Source: Anas platyrhynchos (taxonomy: Eukaryota > Chordata > Aves > Anseriformes > Anatidae). From it: a DNA stretch of 64,000 nt. The DNA lies in NCBI RefSeq assembly GCF_047663525.1, contig NC_092601.1:15275501-15339500 (forward strand), written 5' to 3'. A model generated the notes under the pieces. It was not told where the DNA came from, did not search any database, and was given only the letters and a program-made list of their open reading frames with translations. The position numbers and the translations under genes were made by a program. Below are positions 33,356 through 44,194 of the stretch, piece after piece (the stretch's first letter is position 1; every line of letters starts with the position of its first letter).

Positions 33356-36300
33356 GTAAGGTCGCGACCGGCGGGGCAAGGCCGGGGACCAGGCGGGTGT
33401 CACCTCTGCTGGCTGCCCGCCCGGTGGCACGGAGCGCCGGGGGTGTTTTTGGGGAGGTCTGGGGGGTTTTGGGGAGAGCGAGTGATGGGTGGGTGAGTGA
33501 TGGAGAGGGCTCAGCTGCCCCTGCCTCGGGCTCCCCGTAATGAGTGGTGCACAAAATCTCAGCCCCCGGCTCTGCCCTGCTGCCTCGAAGGGTTTCCACT
33601 GGGGAAATTGAGGCACGGAGCAGGGACACGGCCCTGGCGCCCTCCTGGGCTTCCCTGGGGGGTTCCCTGGGGTGCAGGCACTCGGCTGCCTTGGGGACAT
33701 CGGCCTCAGAGCTGTGCTCAGGCTCCCGGTCCCCTCAGCAGGATCCGGGCAGCACTGGGGGCTCCCACTGGTCTGCTCCAGCTTGCCTGTGCTGGGGCAG
33801 TTGCAGCTGGTGCCAGCCCTGAGCTCGGTGACACCTTGTCCTGGCTGCCCTGCTCCGTCCTTCAAGCACTGACACAATTTAAGAAAAAAAAAGGGGGGGG
33901 ACTTTCTTAGGAAATGTGCCTTGCCTTCTGCTTTTAAGGCACTTTTTCTAGCCTTAGACAGCTTCCAAAGTAAGTTACGCCTTGTCCTAACCCTCCCATC
34001 CTACTGTCTTCACGTGTTTCCTCCTGGCCTGGAATTGTTCCTCGGTGGTTTTTGGAAGCCTGAAGTGGCTGGGAGGGGAGAAGGGGGCTCGACCTGCCCG
34101 TGCCTCCTCCGCTCAGTTCCCTTGGACCTTGTGGGTGTGCTTGGCTCCTGGCTGCTGCGCATTACTCCAAGCGTGCTGACTTTTCTTTTTCGTTTTTACT
34201 ATTTTTTTTTTCTCCTGGGGATCTTGTCCCTCTTTTTGCTCATGTCCCCGGGACTTGGCAGTGTCTCTGCCGTCTCTCCCTGGTACGGTTATTTAATGGA
34301 AGCCTCTTTTATGCTCCGCTGTCACTGTGAGGGGGTGGAGAGCGGTGGTGGTGGGGGAAACGCTCTTTGAGCACCTACAGATGATCCTGGGAATGGCTGG
34401 TCTTCCCCCCTCCCCTCCCTTCTGCGAGCCCCGGCTTTCTTCTGGGGGTTTTTTGTTTTGTTTTGCTTCGTTTGTCCGTTTGGATTCCCAGAGACCCGAG
34501 CCTCGGCTCTCACGCTGTCCCCCTGGGCAAGCTAACAAAGCCCCTTTTCTCCCGGCGCAGAGAAAAGGCTTCGCAGCCTCTTGTGTGGCACTTTCCATGG
34601 GAACGGGGGAGCCGGAGCCGGCCGTGTCCAGGTCAGGTTGCCTAGAGATGAGGGCCATGAAGCCAGGGGGGCCGCAGCCCGGCGAGGTGCCCGACTGACA
34701 AGCCAAGCCGCTGAGTGACGGCTCTTGTGCAGCACTTGAGGACAAGGAGCTGCGGAGCGAGCTGGAGGCGGCGCAAACTCCCGCAGGGACGGAGGGGACG
34801 AGCCCGCGTGCTGCTGGCATCGGCTCCAGCCTTCCCACGCTGACCCTGCCTCTGCTTTGGGAAGCTTCAGGGCACCTTGGGCTGCTCTGAGCTTGGGGCC
34901 AAGCTGTTTGGTGGTGTTGTTTTTTTTGGTGGTGGTGCCGTGTGGCTGCTCTCCATCCCTGCCCTGTCCTATGTGGTTTGTGCATCACCTCCCCGCTGGT
35001 GCCCCGCGTTGCGGTGGGGCTGCCTGCGCCCCAACGGCTCTCTGGGTCTGAGTCAAGCTCGTCTCATCCCAGCCCTCTCATTTTCGGCACAGGAGGGTGT
35101 GGGGAAGTTCCTGCCCGAGGGCCGAGAATCCCCTCGCCTGGCACAGCGTCTCCTTCCCCCTTCTCCTCCTGAAGCCTCCCTCGTGGCTCTTGGTTAACCA
35201 GGCTCCATGGAGGGGTGATGCGAGCTCTGGCAAGAAGGAGTTAAATCTGGCAGGTAGCTCCAGCCTGCACCCTGGCAGATAGGGGGAATAGCTATTGTGT
35301 TCTTCCTCCCCACTCTTTGTTCTGCCTACAATAGTCCCTGCTTCCTGTGGTCTGTCCCTTCCACCCCGCAATGGGCTCACTCACAAACCGGGCACCCCCT
35401 TCTCCTTCCTGCTTTTCTCTCTGCACAGAGGGCAGAGCCCTGCTGCCTTCAGAGCCTGCTGCCTGCCTTGCACAAGCAAGGCCAGACAGGCAGCACTGGG
35501 GAAGGGTTGTGGGGTTTTCCCCTCCTCGCTTTGGGGAGCTTTTCCAGCTGTCTCGGCATTTGTATCCTTAGGACTGTTGGAGTGCAGCCTGGGGGAAACT
35601 TTACACTTGAAAGAAAAGAGGGGGGAGGAGGAAAGTGGCCATTATGCACAAGTCCTGGATGCCAAGCTAGTCCAAACCACCCAAATCCACGGGTTTCCTG
35701 CTCAGTCGGGTGCTTTGCAGTGGCAGAGTTGCACAAGAAACATCCAGGTCCCCGGGGCACTGAGGGCAGCGGGTGCTCGGCGCACGCTGCGGTGCCCACA
35801 GGCTGTACTGGGCCGTGCTGGGTTGTACTGGGCTGCCATCCCGCCTGCGTGGGAGCTGCTCGCTTTCCCCCAAGCTCGGCACGATAATTGCAGGCTTTGA
35901 AAAATTCCTGCTCCAGGCGCCGAGGAATGCATTTGCCTTCCGGAGAGCACGCTCCTTTGCTCCTCCGCTGGCGGCTCCCAAAATTTCTTTAGCACCTTGG
36001 CCAGAGTTCGTGTCCTTGGGGGAAATGGGCACGTGCCCTGCTTGGGTGCCCCCTGGGGAGCTGGGATGGGGGAGGCTGTTTGTGCCTTCCCGTCCCTTGG
36101 GTCCCTTCCATCCCTTGGCTGTGCCCTGGGGTGTGCTGAGCACTGCTCAACTCGGCTCACGTGTGAGCATCCCTCCCCGGGCAGCCCGGGAGGCAAGGTG
36201 GTTTTGGGGAGCTGAGCAGGGACAAGGGCGCTGTCTGGGCCGTTTAATTGCCTGCCCCTAACGATGCTGCCGGCCTAGTCAATAAGAGCCTCGGCGCGGG

Positions 36301-39300
36301 CGAGCGGCGTGCGTGGAGCGCAGGGCGGGAGGGCGGGGGACCCCGGCTGCACAATGAGCTCATTGTTTGTGCGGAGGTTATTAAAAAATTATAGCATTTA
36401 AAATTACAGTGGAGGATTCTTCCTCTTGCTGCAAGGAGCCAGGGGGAGGAAGGGCCCTCGGCTTCTTGCCAGAGCACTGCAAGCCCCTTCCCTGGCTCTG
36501 CGGGGCTGTGCCAACCCGGACCCCATCCCAGGGAAAGCCATGGGGACAGAGACACGGCCACCATGCTGCTCCCTGCCCGCTGAGGTGAGGTGGGGATTTT
36601 CCCTCCCAACCGCTGCGGGATGGAGCAGGGCTGTTTGCAGAAAACATCTGCTGGAGGGGACAAAAAGCTGGGCAGGGACCTGCTCTGGCAGCACCCACAC
36701 CTCCCCGAGGGGCTGCTCCTCCAACACACCCTATCCCCGTGGGGGCTTCAAATCCAGCGCCCCTTCACCGCCTCGCCCCAGGGCCCTCGTGCTGAGCGAG
36801 TGGCTGCTTCCTTCTTTTTCTTCGAGTGAAAGGGGCTGCCAGCCCCCCTGGGTGCTGGGGGGGGGGATGCTGGGGTGCTCCATCCCCTTCCAGCATGGGG
36901 AAGTGAGACGTGATGGGGAAGGTGCAGGATTTGTGCGCTGTGGGGTCACGGGGCTCTCCTGGCTCAGGTTCCTGTTTTGGGCAGGGGAAGGGGGGGCAGG
37001 TTTGGTATCTGCTGGGCGTGTGTCAGCCCTGGCAGCCCCCTGGACCGCTTGGAGATGTGGCATAAGAGGAAGAAGACTGCTGCCCCCATGTCTGGCCCGG
37101 CCCACGGGGTGCTTTGCACAGCACCAAGCTCAGAGCAACCCACGAGCTCGCTCAGAGGAGGGGAAATGAGTCACTGCGAAAGGAGAAATGGAGGGGAGGG
37201 TGGAAAAAAAAATAAAGAAACAGCCCTCCCCAGGGGCACCAGAGGCAGCTGAGGGGGCTCCCATCCCCACACAGGCAGACGGGGGGGCTGACACCATCCC
37301 CTGGCCGTGGGGACCCCGGGGTGCCTCTGTGCTGCCTGGCGGGGCGCGTTCAGCAGGGGCAGCTATTGTTCGGCGCGGATTTGGCATCCTGTGTTTCTTG
37401 AAGTTGCACTTTGGAGAACAATGAGGCTTCCTGCGCCTCCCGGGGCAGGGGTCTGGGCAGGCAGGGCGGCCGCCAGCGTGCCGGGAGCGGGCCCTTCCTC
37501 TCCTCTGCCCCACTGGGAAATTAATTGTGTGGGGTGGCAGGGGGTCTTGGTCCCCCCTCGGTGCCATCCCTGGGGATGGGGAGGGGGGGAGTTCAAGGGC
37601 TGGGGGCGCTCTGTGTGGGAGAGGGGCTGGTGGAAGGGGACAGCTTGTGGCTGCGGTGTCCCACCCTGCTGCAAATGGGTCCCGGCAGCAGGGCTGTGGC
37701 TGCTGTGGGTGAGGGTGCGAGGGGATGTGACAGCACGAAGCCTGCTCGGGGTGCTGCCCCTCACAGCCAGCCCTTGGAGCTGCAGCTCTGGCCACGTTTT
37801 GGCCGCAAAGCCACTGGCGGGGTCCTGCCCGTGTCCTTTTCCCCACCTCTGGGCTATACTTGCAAAGCCTGGCCCCATCCGTGGCTGTAGGATGGTTGGT
37901 CCCAGGAGAAGGCTGAGCCGCGGCTTCCCCCATCCCCTGGACATGGTGCCTTCTGGTCCCTCTCCATCCCTGGCCCTTTTCCAGTTCCCCGACACCTCCA
38001 GGTGCCTGATCCTCCTCAGGGCCAGAGGGCTGTGCAGGAAGGGCACAGCTCCTGTAGAAGAAAGGCAAATAAAGTAATTAAGAATATATATATATTTTGG
38101 TTTTGATTTGAAATTTCTGTCTGGGCTCTGGCAGCGGGAGGTGAGGAACCTGTGGGGTGATGTGCAGGGCTGGGTGCCCCTGAGCTTGGTCCCTGGTGTC
38201 CCCAAGGTGTCCTCTGGTCTCACCTGCACTGGGAAAACTGCGGGGATGTGCCCGGGGGGAAGATGCCTCGTTGGATGAGGGCTTTCGGTGCGGCCGGCAA
38301 TAAACAATTGTCCTGTGGCCTATTTATAGCGGCTGGGCCGGAGGACGGGCTGCGGGGTTATTTTTGGAGCGGCTGAAGGCACAGTTGCTGGACGGCACTT
38401 CTGATCTAATCAAGCAAACATTTTCAAACATTTTCTGTCTCGCCTGAGCGGAGGCAGGGCTAGAGGTGGATGGGGATGGGCCGGGCGCCACGTGCCTTGG
38501 GATGGGTGAGGCAGTGCTTGTGCTGTGATCATCTCCACCGTCCCTGGGCAGCTCCTCCTGACAATCCTGGGGTGCCAAGGACGCCCTTGGCCCTACAGCT
38601 GATGGACTAAGGTCTCCATCCCATAGCCCTCATGAGCAGGTCCCACATCTTCTAACCCTTACTGACCCATTTGGGGGCTGACCTTTGTCCATCCCAGAAC
38701 CAGACATGCACAGCAGGTGCTTGGCCATGTGTTTGAGCGAACTGCCTTTCCACCTCCTCCACCACACTCTTTTTTCCCCCTTTTCCCCTTTCCAAGCCCA
38801 AAAGGCCACTTGTAGCCCCATCCCCAGGAACGCACCCTCCCGTTCATCCCTCCGGCAAGTCCCTGCTCTCCTCGCTGCTTGCCCGGGCCCTGAGCAAACC
38901 CGGCGCCGGGTTAACCAGCGCAGCTGTATGCTAATGACTGCTGCTGCCCGCTTAACTCTCCTCTGCTGAGTAAAGTCAGCCCCGCGCACCCGCTATTGTC
39001 GTGGCCCCGCTCCCTCCTCAAACAAACCACAAAACCCCAGCGCGCTGCTGGGGCCGGCTGCCCGCGGGGTGGCACCGAGTTTCCAGCTCGCTTGTAATTC
39101 TTCAGCCCCAGCGCTCGGGCCCCGTGTCCCCCCCCTGCGCCTCCTGCCTTCCCCCCCCAGCCCTTTTGTCTTTCCTCCTTTGCCCTTTTGTGCACGTCTG
39201 GTTTTTAATAGCGCTTGGCAGCTGGTTGTGGTTTCTCTCCCCCAGCTTTGTTTGCTGCGCGCTGATTGATCGCGGTGCCTTTCCCACCCCCTATTCTCTG

Positions 39301-42300
39301 CTCCTGCTTCTCGCCCTTCCCCAAATCCAGCCCGAACAGCGGCCCCCGGCCCCCCCCTTTCCCGGGCGACATATGCCAGGAATTAGCTGTGTAAATAGAG
39401 GAGTGCAGCCGGGCGGGCAGCTCAGGTGCCGGGGCACGGTCCCCTCCTTGGGGCTGGCCGGAGGCACTCGTGGGTGCTGCCAGCTCCTCCACCCCGGGGG
39501 TGTTGTGCAAGCGGCCGGGGACCGCAGCGTGGTGTTGACACAGGTGGGGACACGGTTGGCACCTGGCGCCGTGGGCAAACACACCTGCCTGGGCAGGGCC
39601 CGGGGATGCTTTGGCATCCCCACCGCACGTGCCGGTCCCTCCACCTGGAGTCTGAAGTCCCTGCTTGGAAGGAGGGAGCTCCGGAGCTGCACCTCTCCGT
39701 GCGCCCACCTTGTGCTGGATCAGCCCTTGCCTCTCCCAAAATCCCATATGGGTGCCAGCAGGCTGCTCCCTGCTGCTGCACTGTGGGATGGGGATGCTGT
39801 AGGAAGGGGCTGTGTAAATAGGGGATTGATCCAAGCCTCTCAATCCAAGGGCAAGAGTGTTGTGGGGCTGCTCATCGCCCTGGTGCTGCTTTGGGTTTTA
39901 GCCAGGAGGGAGAAGTCACCAACAGTGCCCCATGGGGACTGATCCCTGGCGCTGCCCTGGGATGCTGGGACATGCCCAGAGCCACGTGGCCTCAGCCTCA
40001 AGGGTGCCCCATCTTCTCTTTCAGACCTTCATCTTCACAGACGGGGAGGATGAAGAGCTGAAGAAGCAAGCACGTGAGTCTGTGGCCCTCGGCCCTTTGT
40101 GTGTGTGACCTGGCTGAGCGTGGCGGGTGCCTGGGGCTGTACTGGGGTGTTCCCCCAACCTGGGAGCACGGCTGTTGCCAAACTCCAAAAAAAAGAAAGT
40201 CAAAAAATGGTGAAAAAAACACAAACAATAAACAATCAAAAAACACTGCAGTTTAGACCCTGGGTTTTCGCGGGGACGTTTATCTGGCAGCCGCTGCCTG
40301 GGGTCGGGGTCAGCTCAGCCTATTCTCCCCATGCAAATGAGTCCCTTTCAGGCGGGGAAGCGATTCCCTTTGAGCTGGGCAAGCAAATAACAGGTGGCTG
40401 CTGTGGGAAAAGGCAGTGGGAACAGAGCAAGGGCTTTGGCTGTCACATCCTGGGCGGAGAAGCCAGCCCCATCCCCTCCTGCCCCCTCCATCCATCCTCC
40501 TTGCTCCCAGGGTGCTGGGGGCACGGCCCCAAGGACAGGCGGGGTGATGTAGGGTGGCATTACATGTAGGATGGGTGGTACTGGGGTACTTCAACCCCAT
40601 TCTATCTCACATACGCTTAAGAGCCAAAGTGCTATTTGCCCAAAGCAAAGACCACTGAGCATGAAGCCCATGGGGTTTCATGCCCCCCGTCACACCTAGG
40701 GTGAAGCATCCTCATCTCGGGGAGCGGGATGCCCCAGCACCAGTGTTTTAACCCCAATTCTTCCCTCAGGAAACGTCATCAACACCAACTGCTCGGCCGC
40801 CCACAGCCGCCAGGCCCTGTCCTGCAAGATGGCCGTGGAGTACGACAAGTTCATCGAGTCCGGGAGAAAGTAAGCGCTGCTTGGGGAACGGGGTTTGCCT
40901 TTTGGGGTAGAAATTCCTCACAGGGCCTGGGTGGCCCTGCTCGGTCGGGGAGCTGCCCTGGCCTAGCGTGACGTGGTTGCTGCCGCCGCCGCAGGTGGTT
41001 CTGCCACGTGGACGACGACAACTACGTGAACGTGCGGATGCTGGTGAAGCTGCTCTCCAGCTACCCCCACACGCAGGACATCTACATCGGGAAGCCCAGC
41101 CTGGACCGGCCCATCCAGGCCACGGAGAGGATCAGCGAGAACAAGATGGTGAGGGGGGGACATGACGGGGGGACCGCTGTGGCAGCAGCACCCCGCGGGA
41201 AGCTCCCGTGGTGCTGGAAAGGGGGGGAGGGAGGTTGGGGCTGGTTTAATGTGGGCCGGGGTCTGGGCCAGCCCGAGGAGGTCTCACTGCCTTTGCTTCC
41301 CCTCTCTCGCAGCACCCTGTGCATTTCTGGTTTGCCACGGGAGGAGCAGGGTTTTGCATCAGCCGGGGGCTGGCGCTGAAGATGAGCCCGTGGGCCAGGT
41401 AAGAGCGCTGGCGTTGCTCACCCAGGGGGACCCGTCACGGTCCCAGCGGGGCACAGAAGAGATGACAGCACCTTTGGGGATGTTTGAACGTATCCCACCA
41501 CCTGGCTCGCTTTGCCTTGATGGGGGCTTCTGCAGGGGCTTGGAAATGAGCTAGAAAGGACCTCAATTCCCCTAATTGTCTTTTAATTAGAGCCAGGCCA
41601 GGCGCCCAGCAGCCAAGCGCGGGCCCCGTGGGGTGCCCACATCCCCCCCCGGGTCTTGCTCTGCTGCAGCTCCTCTTTGTCTCCCCACAGCGGGGGCCAC
41701 TTCATGAGCACGGCGGAGAAGATCCGCCTGCCCGACGACTGCACCATCGGCTACATCATCGAGTCCGTGCTGGGCGTCAAGCTCATCCGGAGCAACCTCT
41801 TCCACTCGCACCTGGAGAACCTCCACCAGGTGCCCAAGACGGAGATCCACAAACAGGTAACCCTGCCCCGAGGGCCCTGGGCTGGGTGGAGTGGTTGGGA
41901 TGATGGATGGTACCTTTGTATGGTTTTTGTGGGATAGGCATGCAATGGGATTTTGGGAGCCTGGGAGCAGGGTCTCCAGGGTTGGAGCTAAAGGCCAAAA
42001 TCCCCAAACGAAGTGCCCTGCAATGAGGTTTTCAGCTGAGGCTCGTTGGTGGCATCCCTTTGCAGTGCAAGGAGGGGTCACCTTCATCTTGAGCCACCTA
42101 AAAATTGGGCATCTCAGCCGAGGCATGATGGATGTACAAGCCCCATCAGCCTGTCCCAGGAGGCTGTGAGAAACAGCAGCCCCCCCGATCGATCCTCATG
42201 GCCACGTCGGCCGCTTGACCCTCTCGTGCTTGCTCCCCTAGGTGACACTAAGCTACGGCATGTTCGAAAACAAACGCAACTCCATCCACATGAAGGGAGC

Positions 42301-42504
42301 CTTCTCCGTCGAGGAGGACCCATCCAGGTGAGACGGGGGGGTCCCATCCCTCACCCTGCCGGCAGGGACCCCCCCAGGGTTGTGCCACCGCGTGGCCACC
42401 ACCACCTTGTGCTCAGCGCCGCTCCTCTCCTCCGCAGGTTCCGCTCCGTGCACTGCCTGCTGTACCCCGACACGCCGTGGTGCCCCGCCAACGTGGTGTA
42501 CTAG
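32972..42504 (+). CDS. LFNG: Lunatic fringe, complete, eight coding exons
   Basis: O-fucosylpeptide 3-beta-N-acetylglucosaminyltransferase (EC 2.4.1.222, GT31 family). In the Golgi it adds GlcNAc to O-fucose on Notch EGF repeats and so biases Delta versus Jagged signalling. Joined exons are 32972-33355, 40025-40073, 40770-40869, 40995-41148, 41313-41398, 41691-41856, 42242-42327 and 42438-42504: 1,092 nt, 363 residues, all junctions GT-AG and in phase. Visible features: signal-anchor at about residues 8-26; RARR at 74-77, the type of basic site where fringe is cut by proprotein convertases; NCS sequon at 151; metal-binding DDD at 184-186; GGAGFC at 239-244; PDDCT at 272-276, containing the likely catalytic Asp. 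Start ATG has A at -3 and no ATG upstream in the predicted 5' UTR. No damage seen. Paralogues MFNG and RFNG are less likely because the N-terminus and length match LFNG. Confidence 0.97.
36351..36366. promoter_or_regulatory. SOXE dimer palindrome in LFNG intron 1
   Basis: ACAATGAGCTCATTGT is a perfect 16-bp palindrome: two inverted ACAATG SOX sites with a 4-bp spacer, the arrangement reported as favoured by SOX8/9/10 dimers. It is followed by an AT-rich stretch to about 36,412 and preceded by a G-rich run. Candidate enhancer for SOX-positive tissues; binding is inference. Confidence 0.5.
37365..37422. promoter_or_regulatory. Inverted SOX half-sites in intron 1
   Basis: ATTGTTC (37365-37371) and GAACAAT (37416-37422) are inverted copies of a SOX motif about 45 bp apart, enclosing a less GC-rich segment with TTGAAGTTGCAC. 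Candidate element. Confidence 0.35.
38304..38329. promoter_or_regulatory. SOX palindrome and perfect MEF2 site
   Basis: ACAATTGT (38304-38311) is followed 8 bp later by CTATTTATAG (38320-38329), an exact MEF2 consensus. Further downstream to about 38,435 are CTAATCAAGC and repeated CAAACATTTTC. Candidate intronic enhancer. Confidence 0.42.
38880..38995. promoter_or_regulatory. POU/E-box block in intron 1
   Basis: GGTTAACC, CAGCTG, ATGCTAATGA (octamer variant) and CGCTATTGTCG lie within about 100 bp between GC-rich runs. Looks like a regulatory island; motif evidence only. Confidence 0.33.
40025..40073 (+). CDS. LFNG: LFNG exon 2
   Basis: 49 nt encoding [16 protein letters not shown] plus the first base of Arg145. 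Acceptor TTTCAG, donor GTGAGT. Confidence 0.96.
40074..40769 (+). other. LFNG intron 2 (696 bp)
   Basis: Contains an octamer ATGCAAAT at 40331-40338 and an RBPJ-type TGTGGGAA at 40402-40409, both inside a less GC-rich part (about 40,190-40,420) with AAACAATAAACAATC. Ends TTCCCTCAG. Confidence 0.85.
40770..40869 (+). CDS. LFNG: LFNG exon 3
   Basis: 100 nt encoding the rest of Arg145 to the first two bases of Lys178, including the NCS sequon and conserved Cys152 and Cys163. Donor GTAAGC; next intron 125 bp. Confidence 0.96.
40995..41148 (+). CDS. LFNG: LFNG exon 4
   Basis: 154 nt to residue 229, carrying the DDD metal/nucleotide-sugar motif in [12 protein letters not shown]. Ends after a Met codon at donor GTGAGG; next intron 164 bp. 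Confidence 0.96.
41313..41398 (+). CDS. LFNG: LFNG exon 5
   Basis: 86 nt encoding [20 protein letters not shown] and on to the first two bases of Ser258; GGAGFC is a conserved fringe motif. Donor GTAAGA; next intron 292 bp. Confidence 0.96.
41691..41856 (+). CDS. LFNG: LFNG exon 6
   Basis: 166 nt to residue 313 with PDDCTIGYI, which holds the likely catalytic Asp. Acceptor CTCCCCACAG, donor GTAACC; next intron 385 bp, in which I see nothing notable. Confidence 0.96.
42242..42327 (+). CDS. LFNG: LFNG exon 7
   Basis: 86 nt encoding [19 protein letters not shown] to the first two bases of Arg342. Acceptor CTCCCCTAG, donor GTGAGA; next intron 110 bp. Confidence 0.96.
42438..42504 (+). CDS. LFNG: LFNG exon 8 coding part
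   Basis: 67 nt encoding the C-terminus, [21 protein letters not shown], then TAG at 42502-42504. The frame agrees with all previous junctions. Confidence 0.96.
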
Positions 42505-43934
42505 GGAGACGCGTGTCCCAACCTCGTCCCGAGTCTCCCCGGTATCCGACGGGCGTGCGGGACCTCGCGTGTGTGTGTGCGGCCGTGCTGGCCCTCCGGC
42601 CGGCCGTCGTTGCTGTGGTATTGCACAGTGTGTGTGTACTGAAGGCTGCTGTGCGGCCCCTTGTCCCCTGCCCTGCCTGCCCGGCCGCGCGCCCCCGCTG
42701 CCCGCTCCGGGACGGCGGGCACGGACGGGTCCTGAGCACTTAACCCCGGGGCACGGGGGGGGCTGCCTCGCCTGGGTCGAGCCCCCCGCCCGCCGGCCAG
42801 CCCCGCGCTATGCGTGGGGAGCGGCAGCCGGTGCTGCGCAGCTCTGCCTCACCCTGGCTTGCTTTTCTTTCTTTCCTTCCAGATGTTAAGGTGTTTTTGT
42901 GTTTTTCGGTGTGTGCCTCCCCACCCTCAGCTCTAACCCTTCCTCGCTCCTGCAGACCCCTAACCTGTCCCCATCCTTTCCCCCAGCCCCCAAATCTCAG
43001 CATTGAGGCTCTGGCTCCTCATAGGCAAAGTTTTTATATTTTTTTAACCTGGCCACGGCAATTGCTTGGACACACCACAGTGCTGCAAAGCTGCTGGGTG
43101 CTCATCAGCCACCCCGCAGGGAGACCATGGGGCAGACAGGTGGCTTGGCGAGCCCAGCACCACCACCATTCGTTCCATTCCCCGGAGCTCCCTACGTCCT
43201 GCTGAAATGTTTTCAGCAGTGTAAATCTATGCACTATTTATAGAGACTAATTTAAAGGCTTTCTATAAATACGGGGGGCGGGAGGAGGGCTTTTCCGGAG
43301 CTGTGTTTGCGCAGCGCCGAGGTGTCTCCCTCCTGTGCCACCTCTCTGCCTGCCAGCGAGGTGGCCAGGGGTGCAAGCAGGCTGAGCACGGGCACCCTGC
43401 ACCTTTGCAAAGTAGCACTTTGGGGTCTGTCCCTGAGGCCCTGTGGGTGTGTCCCCACCAAGCATCCTCCAGCGGGTGCTGCTGGGGTGGCTGCAGTGCC
43501 CGAGGGGTGCTCAGCTGGGTGGGCACCCACCAGGGGCCAGCAGCATTTCCCAGCCTGGCCGTTGCTCTCTGCCTGTGCCTGGTGGGCAATGGGCACCCCA
43601 AAAGAGCAGAAGTCACCCCCACACCATCCCAGGCTCTTCCCCTGGCTCTGCTTCTGCTCCTACATTTTACTGCAGCAAAGCCAGCACTGGGGCACTGAAG
43701 AGTGGGGTCCCACTCCCCCAGGCACATCAGGAGCAAAACCAGTTTGGGAAATGCTGCCAGAGAGCAAAATTTGCCGTGAGCCAGGGATGGATTTAGCCCA
43801 GTACGGGCAGGGATGGGGGTCCTGCATCCCCCTGTGGCCACTGCCAGCCCGCGCTCCCCAGGGAGCAGTGGGCAGAGCCGGAGCCGAATGTTTCCAACCT
43901 GAAGCTGAGAGAAGATAGCCCATAATGGGTGCGT

Positions 43935-43942
43935 TGTAAATA
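43935..43942 (+). promoter_or_regulatory. Pumilio response element TGTAAATA
   Basis: Exact UGUANAUA consensus in the LFNG 3' UTR. PUM proteins recruit deadenylases, which would favour short mRNA half-life. Binding is inferred. Confidence 0.5.
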
Positions 43943-43953
43943 TGTTATCGTGC

Positions 43954-43960
43954 CAGTATT
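43954..43960 (+). promoter_or_regulatory. miR-200b/c/429 seed match CAGTATT
   Basis: 7-mer match to the AAUACUG seed in the LFNG 3' UTR, 11 nt after the Pumilio site and before a U-run. A 7-mer alone is weak evidence. Confidence 0.3.
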
Positions 43961-44173
43961 TTTTTACTGTGCCTTTTTTATAAAAAAAAAAAGACAAAAA
44001 AAAACACACAAAAAAACAAAAACAGCAACATTGAGAATTATGTAGATTTTAAAATGCTTTTTATACGTTTTCTGTGGATCAGAAAAAAAAAAAAAAAACA
44101 ACCTTCTGATAATCTGTTTAAGAAAGAAAAAAAAAATTGCGATGTCTTGTAACTATCACTTACCTTAATTTAT

Positions 44174-44194
44174 ATGTTCCAGTATCTGGAACGT
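44174..44194 (+). promoter_or_regulatory. Triloop hairpin in LFNG 3' UTR
   Basis: ATGTTCCAG / CTGGAACGT pair as a 9-bp stem (seven Watson-Crick pairs, then one U-G wobble, then A-U) closed by the triloop UAU. A 5-9 bp stem with pyrimidine-purine-pyrimidine triloop is the shape of Roquin constitutive decay elements, although the closing pair here is G-C rather than the usual C-G. Function is inference. Confidence 0.45.

Larger units (their letters stand above)
32400..33560. promoter_or_regulatory. LFNG promoter CpG island
   Basis: Extremely CpG-rich DNA covers the proximal promoter, 5' UTR, all of exon 1 and the start of intron 1. This is the usual state of vertebrate developmental gene promoters. 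Long open frames on both strands here (533 codons minus, 380 codons plus in another frame) are by-products of the low stop-codon content. Confidence 0.85.
33356..40024 (+). other. LFNG intron 1 (6,669 bp)
   Basis: Starts GTAAGG and ends TCTCTTTCAG. No coding exon recognised inside. Holds a SOXE-type palindrome (36351-36366), a SOX pair (37365-37422), a MEF2/SOX block (38304-38329), a POU block (about 38,880-38,990) and a short AT run (38084-38098). By length and motif content this is the most likely intragenic enhancer host of the gene. Confidence 0.9.

Noticed and set aside
32398-33540. 380-codon plus-strand frame overlapping LFNG exon 1
   Set aside because: Different frame from LFNG, rich in Gly/Ala/Arg from repeats, and runs through the promoter into intron 1.
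32276-33877. 533-codon open frame antisense to the LFNG promoter and exon 1
   Set aside because: Proline/arginine/alanine-rich, follows from stop-poor CpG-island sequence, crosses the minisatellite and CGG repeat, and matches no protein I know.
43525-43540. CTCF-like CCACCAGGGGCCAG in the LFNG 3' UTR
   Set aside because: One mismatch in the invariant core; not strong enough to call a boundary element between the convergent genes.
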